The notes under the pieces: model-generated | What the model was told of the DNA's origin: nothing | The model's database searches: none | Seen by the model: the letters and a program-made list of their open reading frames with translations, nothing else | Source: Acidimicrobiaceae bacterium RAAP-2 | GTDB lineage: Bacteria; Actinomycetota; Acidimicrobiia; Acidimicrobiales; RAAP-2 | DNA length: 64,000 bases | Assembly (NCBI GenBank): GCA_001443545.1 | Contig: LMAD01000001.1 | Location: 186,001 to 250,000, forward strand | Direction of reading: 5' to 3' | Position numbers and translations under genes: made by a program | Part shown: positions 51,207-60,097 of the stretch, piece after piece | Numbering within the stretch: the stretch's first letter is position 1 | Layout: each line of letters begins with the position of its first letter

Positions 51207-52379
51207 TTACGCGTCCGGGTCGGTGGCGCTAGCCACGTAGGACACCACCGCGTCGCCGAGGCGATAGACCAGGTGCGCGGCCCGCGGGGCGTCCAGGACG
51301 AGGAAGTCCGCCCGGGCCCCGACCCCGAGGTGGCCGATGTCCGGCCGGCGCAGCGCCGCCGCGCCGCCGCGGGTGGCGCCGTAGAGCGCCTCGTCGACGC
51401 TGAGACCCATCTCGCGCACCGCGAGGGCCATCGCGAGGGGCATGCTCGTCAAGTAGGACGACCCGGGGTTGCAGTCGGTCGCGATCGCGATGCGCACCCC
51501 GGCGTCGAGGAACCGACGGCCCGACGGGTAGGGCGAGCGCGTGGCGAACTCGGCTCCGGGCAGCAGCGTGGCGACCGTGGCCGACCCCGCGAGCGCCTCG
51601 AGGTCGTCGTCGGTGACGTAGGTGCAGTGGTCGACGCTCGCGGCCCCGAGCTCCACCGCGAGGGCCACACCCCCGGTCGCGCCGAGCTGCTGGCCGTGCA
51701 GGCGCAGGTCCAGGCCGGCCGACCGGGCGGACTGGAGGATGACGCGGGCCTCGTCGACGCTGAAGGCCCCGCGATCACAGAAGACGTCGGCCCATTTCGC
51801 GAGCGGGGCGCAGCGTTCGAGCATCGCCCCAGCCACCAGCTCGACGTAGCCGTCGCGGTCGTGGGCGAACTCGGGGGCGACCACGTGCGCGCCGAGGTAG
51901 GTGACCTCGCTCGTGATCGACGCGGCGACCTCGAGGAGTCGGGCCTCGCCCTCAACGGTGAGCTCGTAGCCCGACTTCACCTCCATCGTGGTGACCCCGC
52001 TGCGGCGAAGCGCCGCCGCGCGGGCGTGGCTCGCGGTCGTGAGCTCGGCGCGCGAGGCCGCGCGCGTCGCGCTGACGGTGCGCACGATCCCGCCGCCGTC
52101 GTAGGGTGTGCCGGCCATGCGAGCCTCGAACTCGTCGCTGCGCTCGCCGGCGAAGACGAGGTGGGTGTGACTGTCCACGAAGCCCGGAGTGACCGCCGCG
52201 CCCGCGACGTCCAGGACCTCGTCGGCCTCGGGCGCGTGGAGGTTCGGGCCTACCCACAGGACGCGCGACTCGTCCACGACCATCGCGGCGTCGCGCAGGC
52301 GCCCGAGCGCCGTGCCGTCGCCGATCGACGGGTCGTTGGTCGTCAACTCCCCGATCGCGCGGATGAGCCGAGTGGTCAC
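51207..52379 (-). CDS. hutI: Imidazolonepropionase
   Basis: The GTG at 52379 overlaps the hutU stop (GTGA), giving 390 residues. It has amidohydrolase metal ligands: TPGFVDSHTHLVFAGER, YLGAHVVAPEF, LRLHGQQLGATGG and AIATDCNPGSSYLTSMP. MAGTPYDGGGI and MEVKSGYEL are specific for HutI. It hydrolyses imidazolonepropionate to formiminoglutamate. Confidence 0.93.
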   Translation of the reverse strand: MTTRLIRAIGELTTNDPSIGDGTALGRLRDAAMVVDESRVLWVGPNLHAPEADEVLDVAGAAVTPGFVDSHTHLVFAGERSDEFEARMAGTPYDGGGIVRTVSATRAASRAELTTASHARAAALRRSGVTTMEVKSGYELTVEGEARLLEVAASITSEVTYLGAHVVAPEFAHDRDGYVELVAGAMLERCAPLAKWADVFCDRGAFSVDEARVILQSARSAGLDLRLHGQQLGATGGVALAVELGAASVDHCTYVTDDDLEALAGSATVATLLPGAEFATRSPYPSGRRFLDAGVRIAIATDCNPGSSYLTSMPLAMALAVREMGLSVDEALYGATRGGAAALRRPDIGHLGVGARADFLVLDAPRAAHLVYRLGDAVVSYVASATDPDA

Positions 52380-54034
52380 GATCCTTCGTGCATCGGAATG
52401 CGCACGTGGCGTTCCTCGGCCGCCTGTTCGGCGATCTCGTAGCCGGCGTCGACGTGGCGGATGACGCCCATGCCGGGGTCGTTGGTGAGCACGCGTTCGA
52501 GCTTCTGGGCCGCGAGCGCCGTGCCGTCGGCGACGCAGACCTGCCCGGCGTGGATCGAACGACCGATCCCGACTCCGCCGCCGTGGTGGATCGAGACCCA
52601 CGACGCCCCCGAGGCGGTGTTGAGCAGCGCGTTGAGTAGCGGCCAGTCGGCGATTGCGTCGGAGCCGTCGAGCATGGCCTCGGTCTCGCGGTAGGGCGAG
52701 GCGACCGAGCCGCTGTCGAGGTGGTCGCGGCCGATCACGATCGGTGCGGCGACCTCGCCGTCGGCCACGAGCCGGTTGAAGGCGAGGCCCGCCTTGTCGC
52801 GTTCACCGTAGCCCAACCAGCAGATCCGAGCCGGCAGCCCCTGGAAGCTCACCCGCTCCTCGGCCTTGGTGATCCAGCGACGAAGGCCCTCGTTCTCGGG
52901 GAAGAGCTCGAGCACCGCGCGGTCGGTGCGCGCGATGTCCTTCGGATCGCCCGAGAGGGCGGCCCAGCGGAAGGGGCCCTTGCCCTCGCAGAAGAGCGGC
53001 CGGATGTAGGCGGGCACGAATCCGGGGAAGGCGAAGGCGCGGCCGTAGCCCCCGAGCGCCGCCTCGCCGCGGATCGAGTTGCCGTAGTCGAAGACCTCGG
53101 CCCCCTGGTCCATGAAGCCCACCATCGCCTCGACGTGCTTGGCCATCGACTGGCGGGCGCGGTCGGTGAACTCCTCGGGCTTCTTGTCGGCGTAGTCGTG
53201 CCAGTCGCCGAGGTCGATCCCCTCGGGCAGGTAGCTGAGCGGATCGTGGGCCGAGGTCTGGTCGGTGACGATGTCCACTTCGATTCCCCGGCGCAGCAGC
53301 TCGGGGAAGATCGTCGCCGCGTTGCCGACGACCCCGACGCTGAGCGGCGTGCGCGCGGCCTTGGCCGCGAGCACCCGGCGCAGCGCCTCGTCGAGGTCGG
53401 CCGTCCACTCGTCGAGGTAGCGCAACTCGGTGCGCCGGGCCAGGCGGGTCGGATCGACGTCGACGCACAGACAGACCCCGTCGTTCATCGTGACCGCGAG
53501 CGGTTGGGCGCCGCCCATCCCCCCGACGCCGGCGGTCAGCGTGAGGGTGCCGGCGAGCGTGCCGCCGAAACGCTTCACCGCGACCGCGGCGAAGGTTTCG
53601 TAGGTGCCCTGGAGGATGCCCTGGGTGCCGATGTAGATCCACGACCCCGCGGTCATCTGGCCGTACATTGTCAGCCCCATCGCCTCGAGGCGACGGAACT
53701 CGGGCCACGTCGCCCAGTCGCCGACCAGGTTGGAGTTGGCGATCAGCACCCGCGGGGCCCACTCGTGGGTCTGGAAGACCCCGACCGGTCGCCCCGACTG
53801 GACGAGCATCGTCTCGTCGCCCTTCAAGGTCGTCAGCGTGCGCACCAGGGCGTCGAAGCTGCGCCAGTCGCGCGCCACGCGGCCGGTCCCGCCGTAGACG
53901 ACGAGGTCGTCGGGCCGTTCGGCGACCTCGGGGTCGAGGTTGTTCTGGAGCATGCGCAGGGCGCCCTCTTGCGGCCAACCGAGCGTCGAGAGCGTCGTGC
54001 CGCGTGCCGCGCGTACCGGTCGTGCTCCGTCCAT
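52376..54034 (-). CDS. hutU: Urocanate hydratase
   Basis: The ATG at 54034 has an excellent AGGAGG site, giving 552 residues, the family norm. QNNLDPEVAERPDDLVVYGG, GRPVGVFQTHEWAPRVLIAN, the NAD-binding GGMGGAQPLAVTMN, and FPGFVPAYIRPLFCEGKGPF (with the conserved active-site Cys) leave no doubt. It converts urocanate to imidazolonepropionate. Confidence 0.96.
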   Translation of the reverse strand: MDGARPVRAARGTTLSTLGWPQEGALRMLQNNLDPEVAERPDDLVVYGGTGRVARDWRSFDALVRTLTTLKGDETMLVQSGRPVGVFQTHEWAPRVLIANSNLVGDWATWPEFRRLEAMGLTMYGQMTAGSWIYIGTQGILQGTYETFAAVAVKRFGGTLAGTLTLTAGVGGMGGAQPLAVTMNDGVCLCVDVDPTRLARRTELRYLDEWTADLDEALRRVLAAKAARTPLSVGVVGNAATIFPELLRRGIEVDIVTDQTSAHDPLSYLPEGIDLGDWHDYADKKPEEFTDRARQSMAKHVEAMVGFMDQGAEVFDYGNSIRGEAALGGYGRAFAFPGFVPAYIRPLFCEGKGPFRWAALSGDPKDIARTDRAVLELFPENEGLRRWITKAEERVSFQGLPARICWLGYGERDKAGLAFNRLVADGEVAAPIVIGRDHLDSGSVASPYRETEAMLDGSDAIADWPLLNALLNTASGASWVSIHHGGGVGIGRSIHAGQVCVADGTALAAQKLERVLTNDPGMGVIRHVDAGYEIAEQAAEERHVRIPMHEGS

Positions 54035-54044
54035 GGTTCCTCCT

Positions 54045-55580
54045 CTAGTGCAACGTGATGTAGTGGGCCACGTCGCCCAGCAACACGTCCTCACGAACCA
54101 ATCGTCCCACCGCGGCGATCGACGGGGCCAGCCACCGGTCGTGACCGGGCCCGCCCGAGGCTGCGTTGACGCGGTCGCGCACCGCCGCGGTCACCGGGGA
54201 CGGCTCGAGGGGGGCGCGCAGCGCCAGGGCGCGCGAGGCGGCCAGCAACTCGATGGCCAGGACGTCGCTCAGCGCCTCGATCGCGCGTCGGAGCTTTCGC
54301 GCCGCGTGCCAGCCCATCGACACGTGGTCCTCCTGCATCCCCGACGAGGGGATCGAATCGACGCTCGCGGGCACGGCGAGTCGCTTCATCTCGCTCACCA
54401 GGGCCGCCTGGGAGTACTGGGCGATCATCAGGCCCGAGTCGACGCCCGCCTGATCGGCGAGGAACGGCGGCAGTCCCCAACTGCGGTCGACGTCCAAGAG
54501 CCGGTCGGTGCGCCGCTCCGCGATCGACGCGACGTCGGCGGCGGCGATGGCGAGGAAGTCGAGCACGTAGGCGATCGGCGCGCCGTGGAAGTTCCCGTTG
54601 GAGACGAGCGAGCCGTCGGCGAGCACCGAAGGGTTGTCGATCGACGAGGCCAGTTCGATGTCGGCCACCCGGGTGGCGTGGGCGACGGTGTCGCGCGCGG
54701 CCCCGTGGACCTGGGGGGCGCAGCGCAACGAGTAGGCGTCTTGGACCTGGCTCGGGTCGTCGAGGTGTGACTGGACGATCGGTGAGTCGGCGAGCAGCTC
54801 GCGCAGATTCGCGGCGCTGGTGCGCTGACCCGGGTGGGGACGCAGCGCGTGGATCTCGTCGAGAAAGACGCGGTCGGTGCCGCGCAGCGCCTGGATCGAG
54901 AGCGCCGCCGCCAGGTCGGCGTGGTCGAGCAGCGACTCCAGGTCCGCGATGGCCATGATCAACTGACCGAGCATGCCGTCGGTGCCGTTGACCAGCGCGA
55001 GCCCCTCCTTCTCGGCGAGGATCACCGGTTCGAGCCCGGCCTCGGCCAAGACCTCGGCCGTCGCGCGGCGCTGTCCGGATGCGTCGCGGACCTCGCCCTC
55101 ACCCATCAGTGCCAGCGCCACGTGGGCCAGCGGGGCCAGGTCCCCCGAGCAACCGAGCGAGCCGAACTCGTGCACGACCGGGGTGATCCCCGCGTTCAGG
55201 AGTGCCGCGTAGGCCAGCGCCGTCGACGCTCGCACACCCGACACCCCACTGCAGAGATTCGTGAGCCGCGACACCATCATGGCGCGCACGACCTCGGTCT
55301 CGACCTCGTCACCGACGCCCGCGGCGTGCGAGCGGATCAGGGACCGCTGCAGGTCGCGGCGCTGGTCGGGTGAGATGAAGGTCGTGGCCAGGGCCCCGAA
55401 GCCGGTCGAGAGGCCGTAGACCGGCGTGCCGCTCTCGACCATCGCGTCGATCGCCCGGCGCTGGCGCGCGAGGCGCGCCAGGACCGCCTCGGACAGTTCG
55501 ACCCGCTGCGCTGCTCGCGCGACCGCGAGCACGTCGGCGCGCGTCAATGGCTCGAGGTCCAGTACTACCGTCATCGTCAT
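54045..55580 (-). CDS. hutH: Histidine ammonia-lyase
   Basis: The protein has 511 residues; an ATG at 55574 is an alternative start. VYGLSTGFGALATTFI, NLCSGVSGVRASTALAYAAL, and later SIDNPSVL and SIPSSGMQEDHVSMG are HAL motifs. The MIO tripeptide is C-S-G (Cys144-Ser145-Gly146, in GSLGCSGDLAPLAH) rather than the usual A-S-G; the codons are clear. Ser and Gly, which form the ring, remain, so activity is likely. It overlaps hutG by four bases. Confidence 0.95.
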   Translation of the reverse strand: MTMTVVLDLEPLTRADVLAVARAAQRVELSEAVLARLARQRRAIDAMVESGTPVYGLSTGFGALATTFISPDQRRDLQRSLIRSHAAGVGDEVETEVVRAMMVSRLTNLCSGVSGVRASTALAYAALLNAGITPVVHEFGSLGCSGDLAPLAHVALALMGEGEVRDASGQRRATAEVLAEAGLEPVILAEKEGLALVNGTDGMLGQLIMAIADLESLLDHADLAAALSIQALRGTDRVFLDEIHALRPHPGQRTSAANLRELLADSPIVQSHLDDPSQVQDAYSLRCAPQVHGAARDTVAHATRVADIELASSIDNPSVLADGSLVSNGNFHGAPIAYVLDFLAIAAADVASIAERRTDRLLDVDRSWGLPPFLADQAGVDSGLMIAQYSQAALVSEMKRLAVPASVDSIPSSGMQEDHVSMGWHAARKLRRAIEALSDVLAIELLAASRALALRAPLEPSPVTAAVRDRVNAASGGPGHDRWLAPSIAAVGRLVREDVLLGDVAHYITLH

Positions 55581-56473
55581 CGTCTCCCGACGCCCGCGAG
55601 GGCCTCTAGGACCAGCACCGCCATCAGGCGAACGGTCCGTTGATCGTCACTGTCTCGTCCCACGTCGACCTCGGTGAGGTCCAGGGCCCGCACGCGCGCA
55701 TCGGCGCTCAAGCGCGCGACCGCGCGTCGCAGTTCGTGGGCGCTCAGCCCGCCCGGGGCGGCGGCGGGACAGCCCGGGACCTCGGCGCGGTCGGCCACGT
55801 CCAGGTCGACGTCGACGTAGACCGGTCGTCCGTTCGCGCCCGCGACGGCGAGCGCGTCGTCGACCACGGCGGCGATCCCCCGTTCGGCGACCACCTCCCG
55901 GCTCCACACGGTGATCCCGGCCTCGCGCGCGCGCGCGGCGTAGTGGGGCGAATTCGAGAAGTCGGCGAGGCCAATCTGGACGACGTGACGTCCGTCGAGC
56001 CCCTCGGCGAGTAGTTGGCGGACCGGCGACCCGTTGGAGACGCCGTCTCGCAGGTCGAGGTGCGCGTCCAAGGTGATCAGTCCCCAGTTCGCGAGGTCTC
56101 CCCCGGCGAGACCGCTCAGCGCGCGCCAGGTCGCCGCGTTGTCGCCCCCGAGCACGAGACGCAGGTCGGCCTCGGGATCGTGGTGCATGGCCGCGGCCAC
56201 GCGCGCGTTGGCGTCCTCACCGTCGGGGTCGAAGACGTCGCCGCGATCGACGACCGAGACGAGCTCGGCGAGGTCGACTCCGTCGCGGTAGGACCAGGTC
56301 GAGTAACGCGTCAGGGCCTCGCGCACCGCTTCGGGCGTGCTGTGCCACGATCGAGGAGTCACCGACGAGAGGTAGGTCGACACCCCGATCAGGCTCACGA
56401 GCGCTCGACCGGACACCGGCTGATCGGCGAGCATCGAGGCGGCCGTCGGCCAGTTCGGATCGGGCGTGCTCAC
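55577..56473 (-). CDS. hutG: Formimidoylglutamase, arginase/agmatinase family
   Basis: The GTG start gives 298 residues. Metal-site motifs are ITLDAHLDLRDG and YVDVDLDVADRAEVPGCPAA. The first His ligand (GGDH) is Asn here (LVLGGDNAATW). As first gene of a hutG-hutH-hutU-hutI operon it should hydrolyse formiminoglutamate to glutamate and formamide. A stand-alone ftcD in the same window offers the folate-dependent alternative. Confidence 0.85.
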   Translation of the reverse strand: MSTPDPNWPTAASMLADQPVSGRALVSLIGVSTYLSSVTPRSWHSTPEAVREALTRYSTWSYRDGVDLAELVSVVDRGDVFDPDGEDANARVAAAMHHDPEADLRLVLGGDNAATWRALSGLAGGDLANWGLITLDAHLDLRDGVSNGSPVRQLLAEGLDGRHVVQIGLADFSNSPHYAARAREAGITVWSREVVAERGIAAVVDDALAVAGANGRPVYVDVDLDVADRAEVPGCPAAAPGGLSAHELRRAVARLSADARVRALDLTEVDVGRDSDDQRTVRLMAVLVLEALAGVGRR

Positions 56474-56504
56474 GGGACCATGCTACGCACGGCACCCACC
56501 CCCG

Positions 56505-57620
56505 CTAGGACGGATTCGTCGTCGTGGTGGCGCTCGGCGCCGTCGTGGTGGTGCCCGGCGCCACGGTCGTCGTCGGCGTCTGCGTTCGACAGCCCAGCCC
56601 CGCGAGGCGCAGCGGTTGGGGCTGAGGCGTACGGGACGACGTGACGCCCGGACCGGTCCAGCGGCACGTCCAGGACGACGGCTCGGCCAGGGCGACGAAG
56701 AAGTCGCGCTGCCAACCGGTCTCGTAGATCGTGGGACTGTGCTCGGACATCGGCAGTTGGACCGGCATCGGCCCGGGTCGGTGCAGGGGCGTGAAGGGTG
56801 CCCCGAGGATCGGCCAGTACGGGTTGATGTCGAGCTCCATGCCCATCACCGCCCCGGCGGCGACGAGGGCGCGAGCGAGCGGACCGGGCAGGGTGGGCTG
56901 CATCGTCGCGACGTAGACGAGGTTGCCCCGCGCGTCGACGCCGAGTCCCGAGCGCGCCACGGCGGGCACGCCGCCGAGCGTGTCGCCCCACTGACGCCAG
57001 TTAGCCGAGAGGGCGGCGACCGTCGGCCGCGCGTTCCAGACCAGCGCGCCGAGATTCTGGCGCAGGCTCACGACGGCGAAGCCCCGCGGGGGGAAGTTCG
57101 CCGAGCCCCACCGGCCCATCGACCACTGCCCGGCGGCGTTCAGCGCGATGGTCATGCGCCCCGCGAGGATCGGCGCCAGAGTGAGCCCGTCGGCGACCGA
57201 ACCGCCGGCGCCGGCCGCTTGCTTGAAGCCGCCGTTGAAGACGGCCACGACCCCGGGGCGTCCCTCGGTCGCCCAGTCGATCGCCGAACCGGCGTCGCGC
57301 GGCGCGCGCGCGGCGAGGTTGGGGTCGGTCGACCCGACGTGCCAGCGCAGGAGCGTCGTGCGTGCGCGCAGCCGGACGGCTCGAAAGGTCGTCGCCCCGA
57401 CGATCACGTTGCGGTAGTCGACCATGACGCCACGGCGCGATCGACTCGCCACCGTCCAGCCCGGTTGGGCGCGCTCGGGCGCGAGCGTCGTTGTGGTCGT
57501 CGACGTCGTCGTCGAACCACTCGCGGCGGTACTCGCGCCCACGCCCAGTGCGCCCAGCGCCGCGAACCCGGCCAAGAGCGACACCGCGACGCCGACGGCC
57601 AACGGCCGTGAGACGGGCAC
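56505..57620 (-). CDS. Secreted phosphodiester-glycosidase-like (NAGPA/DUF2233) protein
   Basis: The GTG start gives 371 residues. A signal peptide (PLAVGVAVSLLAGFAALGAL), a Thr/Ser-rich linker and then the NAGPA fold follow: VVAVFNGGFKQAAGAGGSVA, ARSGLGVDARGNLVYVATM, and MGMELDINPYWPI. The C terminus is another Thr-rich tail with one Cys pair. Family members remove sugars from phosphodiesters or cell-wall polymers; the substrate is unknown. It starts 3 bp after the qcrB stop, so it may be the last gene of that transcript. Confidence 0.75.
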   Translation of the reverse strand: MPVSRPLAVGVAVSLLAGFAALGALGVGASTAASGSTTTSTTTTTLAPERAQPGWTVASRSRRGVMVDYRNVIVGATTFRAVRLRARTTLLRWHVGSTDPNLAARAPRDAGSAIDWATEGRPGVVAVFNGGFKQAAGAGGSVADGLTLAPILAGRMTIALNAAGQWSMGRWGSANFPPRGFAVVSLRQNLGALVWNARPTVAALSANWRQWGDTLGGVPAVARSGLGVDARGNLVYVATMQPTLPGPLARALVAAGAVMGMELDINPYWPILGAPFTPLHRPGPMPVQLPMSEHSPTIYETGWQRDFFVALAEPSSWTCRWTGPGVTSSRTPQPQPLRLAGLGCRTQTPTTTVAPGTTTTAPSATTTTNPS

Positions 57621-57623
57621 GTC

Positions 57624-59162
57624 CTAGCGGTCGATCGCTCGCACGCCGCTCTCGGGCTCCTCGTCGGGCTGGGAGGTCTCGATGAACTGGGGTACCGGCG
57701 TCGGCGCGAGGTCGTGGGCCACGTCATCAGCGTAGGCCGGGGCCGCGGTCGCCACGTACTCGCCCTCCTCGGTGCGGGTCACCACGTTGGCCGTCTTGCG
57801 CTTGCCCGAGCCGCGCGTGGCGTGCAGCTCCGAGGTGATCTTGTAGGCGATCGGGTAGGCGACGAAGGGCGAGATCAGCACCAGCACACGCATCGACCAG
57901 AGCACGGTGTTGAGCGACACGTGGAAGAAGTTCGCGATGACGTCGGTCGAGCTCGCGATGAAGAGCATCGAGATCGCCGCGAGCACGGCCACGCCGGCCG
58001 CGGTGCGCTTGGGCCGGCTGCTGGGCCGGTCGAGCAGGTTGTGCATCGCGACGTCCTTGGTGACGAAGCGCTCGAGGGCCGGCCAGGCGTAGGCGAGGCC
58101 GAAGACCAAGCCCGGGAAGATGACCGCCGGGATCGTAACCTCGAGGGGGATCGTGTGGCCGAAGCTGTGGAAGGACCACGCCGGGAAGATGCGCAGCGCC
58201 CCGTCCAGGAAGGCCATGTACCAGTCCGGCTGGACGGCGTAGGAGATGCGCGACGCGTCGTAGGGGCCGAACTGCCAGATCGGGTTGATCTGGGCGAAGG
58301 CGCCCAGCAGCGCGGTGACCCCGGTGACGATGAGCATGAAGCCCGTGGTCTTGGCCATGAAGACCGGGAACATCGGGGTGCCGACCACGTTGTCTTCGGT
58401 GCGCCCCTCGCCGGGGAACTGGGTGTGCTTCTGGCGCACGAGCAGGGCCATGTGGGCGGCGACCAGGGCCAGCATGATGCCCGGCACGACGAGCACGTGC
58501 AAGATGAAGAACCGCGGCAGCACCGCGGTACCGGGGAAGTTCCCCCCGAAGACGAAGAAGGCGAGGTAGGTGCCCACGAGCGGTACCGAGAGGATGATCG
58601 AGTAGGCGATGCGGATGCCCGTGCCCGACACGAGGTCGTCGGGCAGCGAGTATCCGAGGAAGCCGTTGACGATCGCGAGCGTGAGCAGGGTCACCCCGAT
58701 CGTCCAGTTGAGCTCGCGCGGCTTGCGGAAGGCGCCCGTGAAGAAGACCCGCGCCATGTGCACGACCATGGCGCCGATGAAGATGTCGGCCGCCCAGTGG
58801 TGCATCTGACGCATCAACAGTCCCGCGCGCACGGCGAAGGAGAGGTTGACCGTCGACGCGTAGGCCTCGGTCATCGACTGACCGTCGAGCGGTAGGTAGC
58901 TGCCGTGGTACGTGACGATCGCCGAGCTCGGGATGTAGTACAGCGATAGGAAGACCCCGGTCGCGAGCAGCACGACGAACGAGTAGAGCGCGATCTCACC
59001 CAGCATGAAGGACCAGTGGTCGGGGAAGATCTTGTCGAGGAAGCTCCGTCCGCCCTTGGCCACGCCCAGCCGGTCGTCGAGCTCGTCGAGCACCTTGCCG
59101 ATACGACCGTACTTGCCCATGGCCTGCTTCTTTGACCGCTTGGTCACGACGACGTCACTCAT
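57624..59162 (-). CDS. qcrB: Cytochrome bc1 complex cytochrome b subunit
   Basis: The ATG at 59162 overlaps the qcrA stop, giving 512 residues with at least eight hydrophobic helices. Heme-ligand histidines are seen in LLMRQMHHWAADIFIGAM with VVHMARVFFTGAFRKPREL, and in FFILHVLVVPGIM with LVAAHMALLVRQKHTQFPG. The Qo-site P-E-W-Y motif reads AVQPDWYMAFLDGALRIFP (PDWY), as in other Actinobacteria. A long polar C-terminal tail follows. It is part of the cytochrome bcc-aa3 supercomplex. Confidence 0.94.
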   Translation of the reverse strand: MSDVVVTKRSKKQAMGKYGRIGKVLDELDDRLGVAKGGRSFLDKIFPDHWSFMLGEIALYSFVVLLATGVFLSLYYIPSSAIVTYHGSYLPLDGQSMTEAYASTVNLSFAVRAGLLMRQMHHWAADIFIGAMVVHMARVFFTGAFRKPRELNWTIGVTLLTLAIVNGFLGYSLPDDLVSGTGIRIAYSIILSVPLVGTYLAFFVFGGNFPGTAVLPRFFILHVLVVPGIMLALVAAHMALLVRQKHTQFPGEGRTEDNVVGTPMFPVFMAKTTGFMLIVTGVTALLGAFAQINPIWQFGPYDASRISYAVQPDWYMAFLDGALRIFPAWSFHSFGHTIPLEVTIPAVIFPGLVFGLAYAWPALERFVTKDVAMHNLLDRPSSRPKRTAAGVAVLAAISMLFIASSTDVIANFFHVSLNTVLWSMRVLVLISPFVAYPIAYKITSELHATRGSGKRKTANVVTRTEEGEYVATAAPAYADDVAHDLAPTPVPQFIETSQPDEEPESGVRAIDR

Positions 59163-60097
59163 GCGCGCTCCCAGAATCCTGGCCCCACGGGCTCGTGGTA
59201 GTCGCTCTGTGCGCGGACGTAGCCAGCCGCATCGACGTAGAGCGGCAACTGGGGCAGCGGCCGAGGCGCCGGACCGAAGTTGGGGATGGCGCCGTTGTTC
59301 ACGTTGAACATCGACTGGTGACAGGGACACACGAGTAGCTGCAGTTGCTGCTCGTAGAGCCCGACCGGACAGCCGAGGTGGGTGCAGAGTTTCGAGTAGG
59401 CCACGTAGCCCATCGGCCCCCACGACTCACGGCCCTTCTGGGTGGTGAAGTTCTCGTTGGACAGTCGGATGAGCACCGTCTGGTCGACCGCCTGCCCGCG
59501 ATCGGTGTTCTGGGTACCTTCGGGATAGACCGTCACGATCGAGCCGACCGCGAGGTCCCCGACCCGCACCCGCCGTCCGGTGATGTCCACGGCGAAGGAG
59601 CCGGCGCGCCAGTCGGTGTGAAAGAGGGTGCCCTTGGGCAGCGGCCCGAGGCTGCGCAACAGCGGGAACAGGGCCACGACGCCGAAGGCGCCGAGTCCGC
59701 CGCCGACGAGTCCGCCGAGGACCCGGCGCCGCTTCACGACGCCACCGCCGCGCTCGACGATGGCCGCCGCGAAGGCGTCGCGGTCGTCCTGGCTCGTGGC
59801 GAGGACGTGACGTTCCTCGACGAAGGGTCCGCGGGCCATGAGATACTTCGCCCACGCGATAAGTCCCACGCCGAGGAAGAACAGGCCGCCACCCATGGTC
59901 GCCCCGAGCGTCCATGGTGCGGCGTTCACCCAGTACGCGGCACCGAAGCCGATGATGAGCACCACGCCCACGAGCAGCGTGAGCGCGATGACCCGCTCGA
60001 CGAGCTGGGGGTTACGGGCCGCCGGTTGCAGGTGCGGGTCGTCCTCGCGCAGCCCTTCGAGGCTGACGGCGGTGCGGTGTTCGTGGTGTTCGCTCAC
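59159..60097 (-). CDS. qcrA: Rieske iron-sulfur subunit of the cytochrome bc1 complex
   Basis: The GTG start gives 312 residues. It has the long actinobacterial N terminus with three hydrophobic helices (VIALTLLVGVVLIIGFGAAY; GATMGGGLFFLGVGLIAWA; LGGLVGGGLGAFGVVALFP). Cluster ligands are KLCTHLGCPVG and LLVCPCHQSMF. It overlaps qcrC and qcrB by four bases each. Confidence 0.95.
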   Translation of the reverse strand: MSEHHEHRTAVSLEGLREDDPHLQPAARNPQLVERVIALTLLVGVVLIIGFGAAYWVNAAPWTLGATMGGGLFFLGVGLIAWAKYLMARGPFVEERHVLATSQDDRDAFAAAIVERGGGVVKRRRVLGGLVGGGLGAFGVVALFPLLRSLGPLPKGTLFHTDWRAGSFAVDITGRRVRVGDLAVGSIVTVYPEGTQNTDRGQAVDQTVLIRLSNENFTTQKGRESWGPMGYVAYSKLCTHLGCPVGLYEQQLQLLVCPCHQSMFNVNNGAIPNFGPAPRPLPQLPLYVDAAGYVRAQSDYHEPVGPGFWERA

